Source of the DNA: Rhizophagus irregularis
Taxonomy: Eukaryota; Glomeromycota; Glomeromycetes; Glomerales; Glomeraceae
Direction of reading: 5' to 3'
Assembly (NCBI RefSeq): GCF_026210795.1
Contig: NC_089432.1
Span: forward strand, 2,852,001 to 2,916,000
DNA: 64,000 bases
Shown here: positions 32,861 through 43,534 of the stretch, one piece after another
Position numbering within the stretch: the stretch's first letter is position 1
Layout of the letters: each line of letters starts with the position of its first letter
The notes under the pieces: generated by a model
The model's database searches: none
Told to the model about the DNA's origin: nothing
What the model saw: the letters and a program-made list of their open reading frames with translations, nothing else
Position numbers and translations under genes: made by a program

Positions 32861-32986
32861 AGCAGGTTACCCCTGAAATTGACAGGTTAACCCAACAGAA
32901 CAGGGGTAACCCGCCGTGAAATATAACGTGTATACGCTATGTTTTGTAGCGTGTACACGCTATGTTTTGCTACGCACTTTTGACCA

Positions 32987-33669
32987 CTACCGCTTGCCAT
33001 AATGGACATACGCTAGATTAGACAAGTTTTAAACTAGCATGGTCTTTTTTGGTGTAGGTTTCAATATAAATTTGTAGAAAATAGATACTTTATTGACACA
33101 CTGTATGTATATATGGTGAATATGGGTCTGATTAAGATGTTAATTGACTCCAGCACTAATAAAGTATTAGTCAAAAAAAAAAAAAAATTAACCAGTTAAT
33201 GTACCTTCGAAAATTAATTAACTAGTTAATAACTGTATGTACATATATACTGTATATTCTTTTATAATAATTTTACAATAATTAAAAAGTATTTTTACTA
33301 AATAAAACAATGCTACTTGATATTATATTATAAATTAAAATTATTCAAAATTACAAAAAACAGTTATTTATAAAAACTACATATATTAAAATTAATGTTA
33401 AATAACTCTTGAATGTAAAAATATTCAAAATAATAGGTCATCAGAATTTTAATATTCAGCTGGAATAATCTTGAAATTGTAACACTTAAAAGAAGTGATT
33501 TTATAACTGTTCCTGAAGCAATTAGAGAATATGAATGACTTGAAAGAATAGCCAATAACCTCTTGCCAATCTAACGTCTATTGCACCTATTGAATAATAA
33601 TATACATATTATTAAATTTGCTCAAATAGTTTATAAATTAATGAATAAAATGTTAATTTGATTTTTTTC
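32987..33669. other. AT-rich intergenic DNA
   Basis: No gene. An AATTAACCAGTTAATGT / AATTAACTAGTTAATAA pair at about 33187-33233 and a CACTAATAAAGTATTAGTC palindrome suggest further small-element debris. Confidence 0.4.
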
Positions 33670-34091
33670 ACAGCATAAAACAATCATGTTAATAGAGGCA
33701 ATATGAGGATAAAAGTAGTAGTGATGGTAATGGTGGTGGTGATGAACTATTTACACCTCCCTAGTTAATTGTAAACGAAATGTCGAAACATATAGAATTC
33801 TAACTAAAATGATATAATAATAAATACCCTAACAATATAATCAATTGTAATTAGGAGCTTTGAAATTACAAATCATGTGATAAGATGCAGTGTAAGACGA
33901 ATAAGAAACACCAAAAAAATAAATAGTAATTGCCTAAAACGAAATGATCAACCAGTTACTGCGATTTCGTAACATATGCAATGCTTGTACTTGTGATCAA
34001 CGGCTTTTGCATATAATGCATTTTGTATAAATATTACCATATATACCCATATTAAAGAATATTTACATTATCTTGAGATAATTATATAGTA
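33670..34091 (+). promoter_or_regulatory. 5' flank of the microexon kinase gene, conserved in the inverted copy
   Basis: The blocks GAGGCAATATGAGGATAAAA, AACGAAATGATCAACCAGTT, TATATACCCATATTAA and ATTTACATTATCTTGAG... occur in the same order, reverse-complemented, in 22243-23160. Conservation of spaced blocks directly upstream of a conserved ATG fits a promoter plus 5' UTR. I cannot place a transcription start. Confidence 0.5.
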
Positions 34092-37000
34092 ATGGCTCAC
34101 AGTAATGATAAGGGTAATAATTATATGTAATATATATAGCGTATAATTAGAATAAAATTTTTAAACAAATTTGCAATGTAATAAAATTAGTTTCCGAAGA
34201 ATTTGAAGGAAGTACTAGTACCAAGGAATCTGAAGGTATATTGAACAGGCTGAAATATTAAATTTTTGTTTGCATACTATCTATAATTGTACCTTACATA
34301 ATAATTTAAGCAAACTAACTATTATACAAAAAATTATATTAAATAATTTAGCTCGTAAGTTAATAGGTTATATTACAATTGAATAATAATGGAATTACTT
34401 ATCATTTTTGTTATATTTCATGTAATTAAATAACTTATTTAATAATTAATAATACTATAGTCAGTAAGTTATTAGTTATTTAAATATTTGGTTTTTTACT
34501 TTATTTTATTTTACATAATATTCAAAATAACTAAATTCTTTGTTTAATAACTATTTGATTAATTAATTGTATTACAGTTGGTAAGTTACAATATCATATT
34601 TATTTGTTTAATATTTTATATAATCCAACTAATTATATTCTTAATTTAAATGACCAGATTGTAAGTAATATATTTAATTTGCAGTAAATATTTTGTATTA
34701 CATTTATATCCAACTAAATAGTTAATTAATAATACTAGGGTGTAAGTTATATATACCTATATTTCTGTTATTTATATAATTTAAATTAATTAAATTAAAA
34801 TTATTTTGGAATTTCTTTTAGTTGGTAAGTTATATGTTATTTATTTAATTCTATTGTTACTTAATTTAAACTAATTAAATTTCTTTATTTAAATAGATAG
34901 TAAGTTATAAGCTATTTATTTAATTCTATTATTACTTGTTTATATAATATTTATATATAATTTAAACTAACTAAATTTCTTTATTTAAATAGATAGTAAG
35001 TTATAGGTTATTTATTTTATTACTTGTTTATATAATATTTACATATAATTTAAATAACTAAATTCTTTATTTAAATAGATTGTAAGTTATAAGTTATTTA
35101 TTTAATTCTATTATTACTTATTTATATAATATTTATTTATAATTTAAACTAATTAAATTATTTATTTATAATATTATTTAATAATATAGGGTGTAAGTTA
35201 TTTATTTAATTCTATTATTACTTATTTATATAATATTTACATATAATTTAACTAACTAAATTCTTTATTTAAAAAAATATTTTGTAATTTCTTTTAGTTG
35301 GTATGTTATAACTTATAAGTTATCTATTTAATTCTATAATATTTATTTACATTAGTTGTTTACATATATGATTTATATATAATTTAAAATTAACTTCTTA
35401 TTTAAAAAATTATTTTGTAATTTCTTTTAGTTGGTAAGTTATAAGTTTTTTATTAATCCTATTATTACTTGTTTATGTGATAATTAAATATAATTTAAAC
35501 CAATTAAATTCTTTATTTAAATTATTTAAATAGATGGTAAGTTATAAGTTATTTAATTCTATTATTACTTATTTATATAATATTTACATATAATTTAAAC
35601 TAACTAAATTCTTTATTTAAATAGATGGTAAGTTATAAATTATTTATTTAATTCTATTATTACTTATTTACATATAATTTTAACTGACTAAATTCTTTAT
35701 TTAAATAGATTGTAAGTTATAAGGATTGATTTAATTCTATTATTACTTATTTATATAATAATATTTACATATAATTTAAATTAACTAATAAATTCTTTAT
35801 TTAAATAGATGGTAAGTTATAAGTTATTTATTTAATTCTATTATTACTTATTTATATAATATTTATTATTTACATACAATATAAACTAACTAAATTCTTT
35901 ATTTAAAAATTTATTTTATAGGTGGTATGTTATTTATTTAATTCTTTTATTACTTATTTATATAATATTTATAATATGAGTAAATTTATTCATCGCACGT
36001 GCGATGCATCGCCACTTTCCTTTTTTGTAAATTATTTATGTTGATCAACCTGCTTATACATCGCCACCCCCCTTAAAATGGCAATGATAAACATAAAAAT
36101 TTGCATCGCACGTGCGATAAATAAATTATTTCTTATAATATTTACGTGTAATTTAAACTAATAAAATTCTTTATTTAAATAGATTGTAAGTTATAAGTTA
36201 TTTATTTAATTCTATTATTACTTATTTATATAATACTTATATATAATTTAAACTAACTAAATTTTTTATTTATAGGGCGTAAGTTATATTTATTTAATTC
36301 TATTATTACTTACTAATTATATAATATTTACATACAATTTAAACTAACTAAATTCTTTATTTAAAAAATTATTTATAGATGGTATGTTATTTATTTAATT
36401 CTATTATTACTTATTTATATAATATTTTCATATAATTTAAGCTAACTAACAAATTCTTTATTTAAATAGATGGTAAGTTATGAGTTTTTTATTTAATTCT
36501 ATTATTAGTACTTATTTATATAATATTTACATATAATTTAAACTAACTAAATTCTTTATTTATAATATTATTTAATAATATAGGGCGTAAGTTATTTATT
36601 TAATTCTATTATTACTTATTTATATAATATATACATACAATTTAAACTAACTAAATTCTTTATTCAAAAAATTATTTCATAGATGGTATGATGTTATTTA
36701 TTTAATTCTATTATTACTTATTTATATAATATTTACATATAATTTAAACTAATTAAATTCTTTATTTATAATATTATTTAATAATATAGGGCGTAAGTTA
36801 TTTATTTAATTCCATTATTACTTATTTATATAATATTTATTATTTACATACAATTTAAACTAACTAAATTCTTTATTTAAAAAATTATTTTATAGATGGT
36901 ATGTTATTTATTTAATTCTATTATTTAATATTTACATATAATATGAATTAACTAAATTCTTTATTTAAATAGATAGTAAGTTATAAGTTATTTATTTAAT

Positions 37001-39374
37001 TCTATTATTACTTGTTTATATAATATCTATATATAATTTGAACTAACCAAATTCTTTATTTAAATAGATTGTAAGTTATAAGTTATTTACTTAATTCTAT
37101 TATTACTTATTCATATAATATTTACGTATAATTTGAAGTTTTAAACTAACTAAATTCTTTGCTTAAAAAATTGTTTTATAGATGGTATGTTATTTATTTA
37201 ATTCTATTATTACTTATTTACATAATATTTTCATATAATTTAAACTAACTAAATTCTTTATTGAAAAATTATTATTTAATAATATCTGATAGGGAGTAAG
37301 TTATTTATTTAATTCTATTATTACTTATTTATCATATAATTTAAACTAAATTCTTTATTTAAAAAATTATTTAATATTATAGGGCGTAAGTTATTCTATT
37401 ATTACTCATTTATATAATGTTTACATATAATTTAAACTAACTAAATTCTTTATTAAAAAATGATTTTGTAATTTCTTTAGTTGGTAAGTTATAGGTTATT
37501 TATTTAATTCTATTATTACTTATTTGCATATAATTTAAACTAACTAAATTCTTTATTTAAATAATTATTTTATAGATGGTATGTTATTTATTTAATTCTA
37601 TTATTACTTATTTATACATATAATTTAAAGTTTTAAACTAACTAAATTCTTTATTTAAATAGATACTAGTAAGTTATAAGTTATTTATTTAATTCTATTG
37701 TTACTTATTTATATAATTTACATGTAATTTAAACTAACTAAATTCTTTATTTTTATAGATGGTATGTTACTTATTTAATTCTACTATTACTTATTTATAC
37801 AATATTTATATACTAATTTAAACTAACTAAATTCTTTATTTATAAAAATTGATTTAATAATATAGCTTGTAAGTTATTTGTTGTTTGTATTTTATATAAT
37901 ACTTATTTGTTAATTGAATTTTTTCATTCAAATTTCTGTTACTTTAGTTGGTAAGTTGTAGGTTATTATTATTATATATATTTATACAAAAACTAAGACA
38001 TACAGTATATTATATTAAATTTTTATTTAAATTTTAGAGTAAGTGTTGATTTTAATCTTATAACTTTTGATATAAATTTCAATATAATTTCAATTATTTA
38101 AATTTGTAGATTTGGAAAAAGTGGAAATGTAAATATGGATAACTTTATTTTAGAAAAAAAATTAAAATGGATTCCTTATGATAAATTTAAAAATATTGAA
38201 TATCTTGATAAAGGAGGATTTGGTACTATATATAAAGCTAATTGGTTAATTAATAATGAAGATAAAGAAGTAGTTCTTAAATGTCATGATAATTTAAGTG
38301 AAAATTTAAATGAATTTTTAAATGAAGTATGATAATATATTATTTTATTTTATAATTTAAATCATAATTTATTTATACTAATATATTATGATTTTTTTAT
38401 AGTGGAAATATCACAAAAGTTGTTTAGGTTCAGATAAAATTATTTATTTTTATGGCTTTACAAAAGCTCCAAATACTTTGAAATATATGATGGTAATGGA
38501 TTATGCAAATGGAGGTAATTTAAGAGGAAACTTAACAAGAATAATCGAAATTGTTTGGAATCAAAAATTATATATGTTACATGAAATTATTTCTGGACTT
38601 AATAATATACATGAACAAAATCTTATTCATTGTGATTTTCATGATGGTAATATTTTAAATCATTATGAGAATAAAATTTATATTAGTGATTTAGGATTAT
38701 GTAAACCTGTAAAATCATTTATGAAAAAATATGATATTTATGGTGTTATACCATTTATGGCACCTGAAGTTTTAAGAGGCAAATCTTATACTCCAGCTAG
38801 TGATATTTATAGTTTTGCTATGATTATGTGGGAATTTACATCTGGGGTAACACCATTTAATAATAGAGCACATGATGTTCAACTTAGTTTAAGTATTTGT
38901 AAAGGTGAACGTCCTGAAATTATCAAAAATACTCCACAATGTTATGTAGATTTAATGGAAAAGTGTTGGGATGAAAACCCATTAAAAAGGCCATCTTCTA
39001 AAGAAGTTTTGAATATTATTAAAAATTGGGTTTTTTTTTCAGGTAAAGGGGAAGTTGAAGATATTAATGAAAAATTGAAATGTAATATTATGGAATTTAT
39101 AAATGCACCAATTGGGCATAACAATAATCTTTCTATTGAATCTCATCCACAGTCATGTTATACAAGTCGCTTACATGGTTTTACTAGTAAACAATTGAAT
39201 GAAATTCTTGGAAGTAGAGATTTACAAGCTTATTATTCAAGTCAATCTACTAGTGGAAAAGTGAATGAAATTCTTGAAAGTGAAGATTCACAAGCTAGTG
39301 TAAAAGTGGATGAAATGCTATTAAGTGAAAATTTGGATGATTGTATATTTAATTTGAAGTCATTAGGTATGTAA
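34092..39374 (+). CDS. TKL-type protein kinase with N-terminus encoded by ~37 microexons
   Basis: Proposed exons: 34092-34113 (MAHSNDK), 34191-34235 (VSEEFEGSTSTKESE), then one-codon exons at 34352, 34461, 34578, 34658, 34739, 34822, 34897, 34993, 35079, 35190, 35298, 35431, 35534, 35625, 35709, 35809, 35922, 36183, 36276, 36379, 36470, 36584, 36683, 36790, 36896, 36973, 37068, 37182, 37293, 37383, 37481, 37576, a 6-nt exon at 37663-37668, 37759, 37866, 37948 (start positions, 3 nt each), a 1-nt exon at 38038, then 38110-38326 and 38403-39374. The sum is 456 codons with no internal stop. The microexon part reads ALIDWFDNNWFV... and is rich in Asp, Gly, His and Trp. The kinase domain has Gly loop KGGFGT (about 94-99), VVLK (117), HCDFHDGNIL (Asp 210), DLG (228-230), APE (252-254) and an intact RP..KEVL end, so it is likely active. 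FGKSGNVNMDNFI, lying before the ATG at 38135, resembles the segment that family members have before WIPYDKFKNI, which supports an upstream start. Splicing of the array is inferred. Confidence 0.6.
34355..38109 (+). repeat. Tandem array of ~37 intron-like units (72-130 nt) spaced by single codons
   Basis: The consensus unit begins GTAAGTTATAAGTTATTTAT or GTATGTTATTTATTTAATTC, continues TATTATTACTTATTTATATA and AATTTAAACTAACTAAATTC, and ends TTTATTTAAATAG. It carries a 5' splice-site consensus, an AACTAAC branch-site-like motif about 15-45 nt before the end, and a TAG acceptor. Successive triplets between units are CTC, TCA, TTG, ATT, GGT, TTG, ATA, ATA, ATT, GGT, TTG, TTG, ATG, ATG, ATT, ATG, GTG, ATT, GGC, ATG, ATG, GGC, ATG, GGC, ATG, ATA, ATT, ATG, GGA, GGC, TTG, ATG, then ATACTA, ATG, CTT, TTG. 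Central units are nearly identical; the first six and last three are diverged. Confidence 0.9.
35984..36126. repeat. ~140-bp MITE inside one array intron
   Basis: TTTATTCATCGCACGTGCGA at the left and TCGCACGTGCGATAAATAAA at the right form inverted ends, and each arm itself contains the palindrome ATCGCACGTGCGAT. It expands the host intron unit (35925-36182) to 258 nt while both splice-like borders stay intact. Confidence 0.75.
38135..38140 (+). other. Internal ATG of the kinase gene, alternative short start
   Basis: An ATG here would give a 388-residue kinase (65 codons before the 38327 intron plus the last exon) beginning MDNFILEKKLKWIPYDKFK. The open frame and family-like residues (FGKSGNVN) continue upstream into the exon that starts at 38110. 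I therefore prefer the distal start, but this ATG could serve a transcript that skips the array. Confidence 0.4.
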
Positions 39375-39542
39375 TATAGTATATAAAAAGAATTAAATTT
39401 TATGAATTATTTATATGAAATTAATTTAATTATTTAATTATTTAATTAATTAGATATTAAAACAGACAAAAAATAACTAATTATAAAAATTTATAGTTTT
39501 TTTTAAAGTGATATTTGATGTCATGCATTTAACAGAAATTGT

Positions 39543-39775
39543 TTAGATTTATTTAAACACTAAGGCTAAAGTAGTAAAATAGTTTACAAATTTCTTAGTT
39601 TGTAATTTAAATAATTCCTTTTTTTTATAGCTTATCCAAGAATTAAATATTATATTCTCTTTTATTTTACTTAGAATTATTTAAGCACTAAGACTAGAGT
39701 AGTAAATATTTTACAAGTTTCTTAGTTTGTAATTTAAATAAATCTTTTTTTTTAACTTTTCCAATTATTATATAT
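39543..39775. repeat. Direct duplication of a ~125-bp segment
   Basis: Two adjacent copies share TTTCTTAGTTTGTAATTTAA and an upstream TTTAA(A/G)CACTAAG(G/A)CTA(A/G)AGTAGTAAA. They lie just downstream of the kinase stop codon. No function suggested. Confidence 0.75.
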
Positions 39776-39867
39776 AAATTATCAAAATAATAATATAAAA
39801 CCATGACCAATAATGTGTTGGCTTTTATTTTTAAAAATTATATATTAAGACAAGACATTACATTATA

Positions 39868-40379
39868 CATCAGGAAATTTGTTTAGGCATAATTTAGTGT
39901 AATATTTCGGAGGTGGTGTAAAATTTCGAAATATTACACTAAAAATGTAATATTACAAAAGTTTACACTTTTAAATTTGAATAATTATAGTAATTTAAAA
40001 TATCTCGCTATCTACTGATCCAATCAAGACGATCTATAGCTCATTGGAATCAGACGAATCGAATGGTAGTAAAATCGCATTTCTACAGTTGATAGAATGT
40101 TCTATAGTATGCAATAAAGTTTTAAATTAATAGAAAGTTATCTATCAAACGTAAAGATACGATTTTACTACCATTCGATTCGTCATGATGAGCTGATTCC
40201 AATGAGCTATAGATCGTCTTGCTTGGATCAGTAGATAGTGAGATATTCTTAAATTACTATAATTATTCAAATTTAAGAGCATAAACTTTTGTAATATTAC
40301 GTTTTTAGTGTAATATTTCAAAATTTTACACCACCTCCGAAATATTACACTAAATTACGCCTAAACAAATTTCCTGATG
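39868..40379. mobile_element. 512-bp MITE with ~200-bp inverted arms, TA-flanked
   Basis: CATCAGGAAATTTGTTTAGG at the left and its reverse complement at the right end the element. TA dinucleotides flank both ends (39866-39867 and 40380-40381), as in Tc1/mariner-type insertions. Almost the whole element is two imperfect arms, with inner matches such as CTACTGATCCAA / TTGGATCAGTAG and ACTACCATTCGATTCGTC. The arms enclose a short loop around 40110. Transcribed RNA would form a long hairpin. Confidence 0.85.
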
Positions 40380-40736
40380 TACATAATTATTTATAGTTAT
40401 TTTAACTTTATTACACTAATAAGCATTAAAAGGCAGTTAATGGTCAAATTGTAAAATATTTTTAGAACTTTTTTGTTTACAACATTTTAAAAATTATTTT
40501 AGCAGTCATTACAAACTTATTATGATTTTTTTAAATCATATTAACATTTCCTAATAAAGATATGTATTGAAAATATTTTGCATGTTTAAGTGACCAATTT
40601 CACATTTGCCTATTTGATTCGAAAGGTTACCTTTGTTTTGTAAGCTATTTTTAAATAGCTTTTTTAATAACCTTGACACCTTTGCATTTGATAATTGATC
40701 AAATTTTTACATGTAAAAGATATTTGTAGAGCTCCA

Positions 40737-41597
40737 AATGGGTCAGGTCAGGTCAGGTTATATCAGGTTGTCTGTTTGACCTGACCTGACCTGAAACCTG
40801 AAAAATTTTTATTAAAGTATTGAAAAAAAACGGTACAAAACTTTTTTTTTTAATATAATATTATGAAAAAAAACGTTTTTGCAACGTTTTTTATTAAAAT
40901 ATTGAAAAAAAATATTGCAAAACGTTTTTTTTAATATAACATTATGAAAAAAATGTTTTCGCAACGTTATTATTGAAATATCAAAAAAAAAACGTTACAA
41001 AACATTTTTTTAATATAATATTATGAAAAAACGTTTTCACAATGTTTTTTCTCGAAATCTTGCGATTCAACATTTTTATATTAAAATCATATAAAAAAGT
41101 GAATCCCAATACTGCAATTCACTTTTTTATATTGATTTTGTATAAAAAAAGTGAGTTGCGGTATTGCGATTCACTTTTTTATATAGATTCTATATAAAAA
41201 AAGTGAGTTGCGGTATTGCAATTCACTTTTTTTATATAGAATTAATATAAAAAAGTGAATCGCAATATCGCAACTCACTTTTATTATATAAAATCAATAT
41301 AAAAAAGTGAATCGCAATACCGAAACTCACTTTTTTTATATAGAATCTATATAAAAAAGTGAATCGCAATACTGCAACTCACTTTTATTATATAAAATCA
41401 ATATAAAAAAGTGAATCGCAATACTGCAACTCACTTTTATTATATAGTAGAATCAATAGTTTCAGGTCAACAGGTCAATCAGGTCAGGTCAATCTTCATA
41501 CCTGACCTGAATTTTTTTTAAAATCTCATACCTGACCTGAACTTCAGGTCAGGTCAGGTCAGGTTACCTGAATTTGGCTGACCTGTTCGGAGCTCTA
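40737..41597. mobile_element. hAT-type MITE with GGTCA arrays (8-bp TSD GATATTTG)
   Basis: The TIR is TAGAGCTCC / GGAGCTCTA, with exact 8-bp duplications GATATTTG at 40729-40736 and 41598-41605. Subterminal arrays of AGGTC/GACCT (GGTCAGGTCAGGTC and its complement) sit at both ends. The centre (41060-41450) is a set of alternating-orientation units around AAAAAGTGAATCGCAATA and its complement, so the element has strong foldback potential. No transposase frame. Confidence 0.9.
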
Positions 41598-41605
41598 GAT
41601 ATTTG

Positions 41606-43534
41606 CACAAATTTTTTAGAGTTGATTATATACTATATGAATTTTTGGAGGAAAATAATCATTTATTAACCTTTTTCCAGAAATAGGGATAATACAAATA
41701 ATGCATCAACTAATAATGAAACAAAAGATCTTGAGTTAACAAAAATTTTGCCACTAGATAACTAGTAAATTGAAAATACAATGTAAGTACTAGCTATATA
41801 ATAATAAATAATAGAATTAAAGAAAACAATAAGTACTATTAAATAACCTAATAAAATTTTCCACCTTAATTTAAAGTACATAATAATAATTGGAAAAATA
41901 AATGAAGAATAAAGTATATATATTATGGTATTATTCATAGGAAAACTTCATATATAGAAAGATTCCACCCCACACATTACTGAAACCTAAGAATTACTAC
42001 TGCTAGTTTTAAATGAAAATTTGTAGAAGCTATAGATAGCTAAATGAATTATAAATAAGCAACTTGTAAATTACTATAGATAGTTTAATAATTTACTAAT
42101 TAGCAGCTTTTACAATACTTATAGATTACTAAGTATTTGTGTTATTAATCAATTTATAGTATTTTAGGTGACCTAAATATATATTAAAGTAAACATGTAT
42201 TAAATTACTAGACCACCTAGTGGCAGCTATGTAATTATATTATAGCAATAATATAATAAATACAGTAAGTAATAAAATAAACAGCTGTAAAATAAAATTG
42301 AATAATTCTTTCCATTTGTATTACTTTCATCATGTATAAAGTATGCATGATGGGTAGGGATGATGATGACTCTATTGATTCAACTTGGTTCTACAAATTG
42401 AAATAAGACAGAGTGAGTGACTCAAAAAACATGTTCAGAGTGGAATTTGGAACCAAACTGACTTGGAGTGACTCAATGCAACAAAAAAATCAAGTTTTGA
42501 TACGTACAAAACTTGGTCTTTCATTTTCCCAGAAGCCCCACTCGAAAAATCTATGCATATACTTGAGAAGTACAAGGTCTAATGAAGTTGTCCTTAAAAA
42601 AGCAATTTTGTTTAAAGGAGACCTAAAAGAATATAAGAACCAGTTAGTATAATGTTATTTTTTTAAAAAAACTTTTGTCAGATATTTGCAAGACCTAATT
42701 AATTCCTTTTCCTGAAACTCTAAAACTAGAAAAAATAAGATAAACAGTAAATCAAAAAAAAATTTAAGTTTCAAAACTTACATTCGCATCCATTTATAGC
42801 TGAATTGAAGTCTACAATAAAAATTTGAATTCTAGCCAAATTCTTTAAAAAAAAAAAGGTTTACTATTTCACTATTTAAAATATTATAAAATATTAAAGT
42901 TATATAACAAAACATTACAAATCTTACCATTTTAATGAAAAGATAGTCCCAAAACCTACAAAATAAAGGAAAAATTAACATGATATTTCTTTCAAAAAAA
43001 TAAATTGAAAAAAAAGTTTTGAAATGAGACAAAACTTATCACTTCTTTAACATATCACTATCCAGATGGTCCCAAAATCTACAAATAAAAAAAACATTAA
43101 TATGACATTTAAAGAAGTTAGGTTTTAATATGAAGCTTACTTTTTCTGATTCTTATTGTTTGGACCTACATAATCCAAAATCAGATGTTGGACCTGCAAA
43201 AAGACAAATTGCAAAACATTAGTTAATGTTTTATCAAAAACAAAACAAAATAATAACAAAATTTATGCCTTTGAAGTATCTAAAGCAGAAATAGAAACTG
43301 GAGAGAACCTACAAAAAGAGAGTAAAGAAAAGTTAGTAATATTTCTTCAGAAAAAAAATGAACTTTGAAACTGAAATTCATCTCAGGATTCTCATTAGGA
43401 ACCTTGAAAGAACAACAATCGTAATTTTTCTTCAAATTTGGGTATGTTGCTATGGTAGAAAGAAAATGAGCAATCGCTGTTGTATAGTAAAACTTTGTGG
43501 CACTTGCGAAAAGTGGACTGGCTGCAAATAAAGC
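41606..43534. other. AT-rich intergenic DNA, no convincing gene
   Basis: A short frame at 42413-42652 lacks an ATG and has no recognisable domain. Diverged repeats of AGTCCCAAAACCTACAAA / GGTCCCAAAATCTACAAA occur at about 42946 and 43068. Likely decayed transposon or gene sequence. Confidence 0.4.

Larger units (their letters stand above)
29305..32986. mobile_element. 3.7-kb non-autonomous element with ~125-bp TIRs and a tandem-repeat interior
   Basis: The left end TGGTCAAAAGTGCGTAGCAA, followed by AACATAGCGTGTATACGC and a CGGCGGGTTACCCCTGTTCTG segment (to about 29427), is matched by the reverse complement at about 32866-32986. The two arms agree over more than 100 bp with a small inversion or indel in the CTATGTTTTGTAGCG part. 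The interior holds two GGTACCC tandem arrays, the inverted minisatellite (29640-30160), a long A-rich degenerate repeat (30160-31440) with a nested hAT MITE, and an LTR-like segment. No transposase frame exists inside. A target duplication could not be identified. The long TIRs resemble Mutator-like or other TIR elements, but the class is open. Confidence 0.65.

Noticed and set aside
34480-37990. AT-rich satellite or centromere-like array
   Set aside because: Units carry donor, branch and acceptor motifs with a constant 3-nt spacer and lead in frame into a kinase. That explains the structure better than a neutral satellite, although transcription evidence is lacking.
42413-42652. Small plus-strand gene
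   Set aside because: No ATG, no recognisable domain, and the surroundings look decayed.
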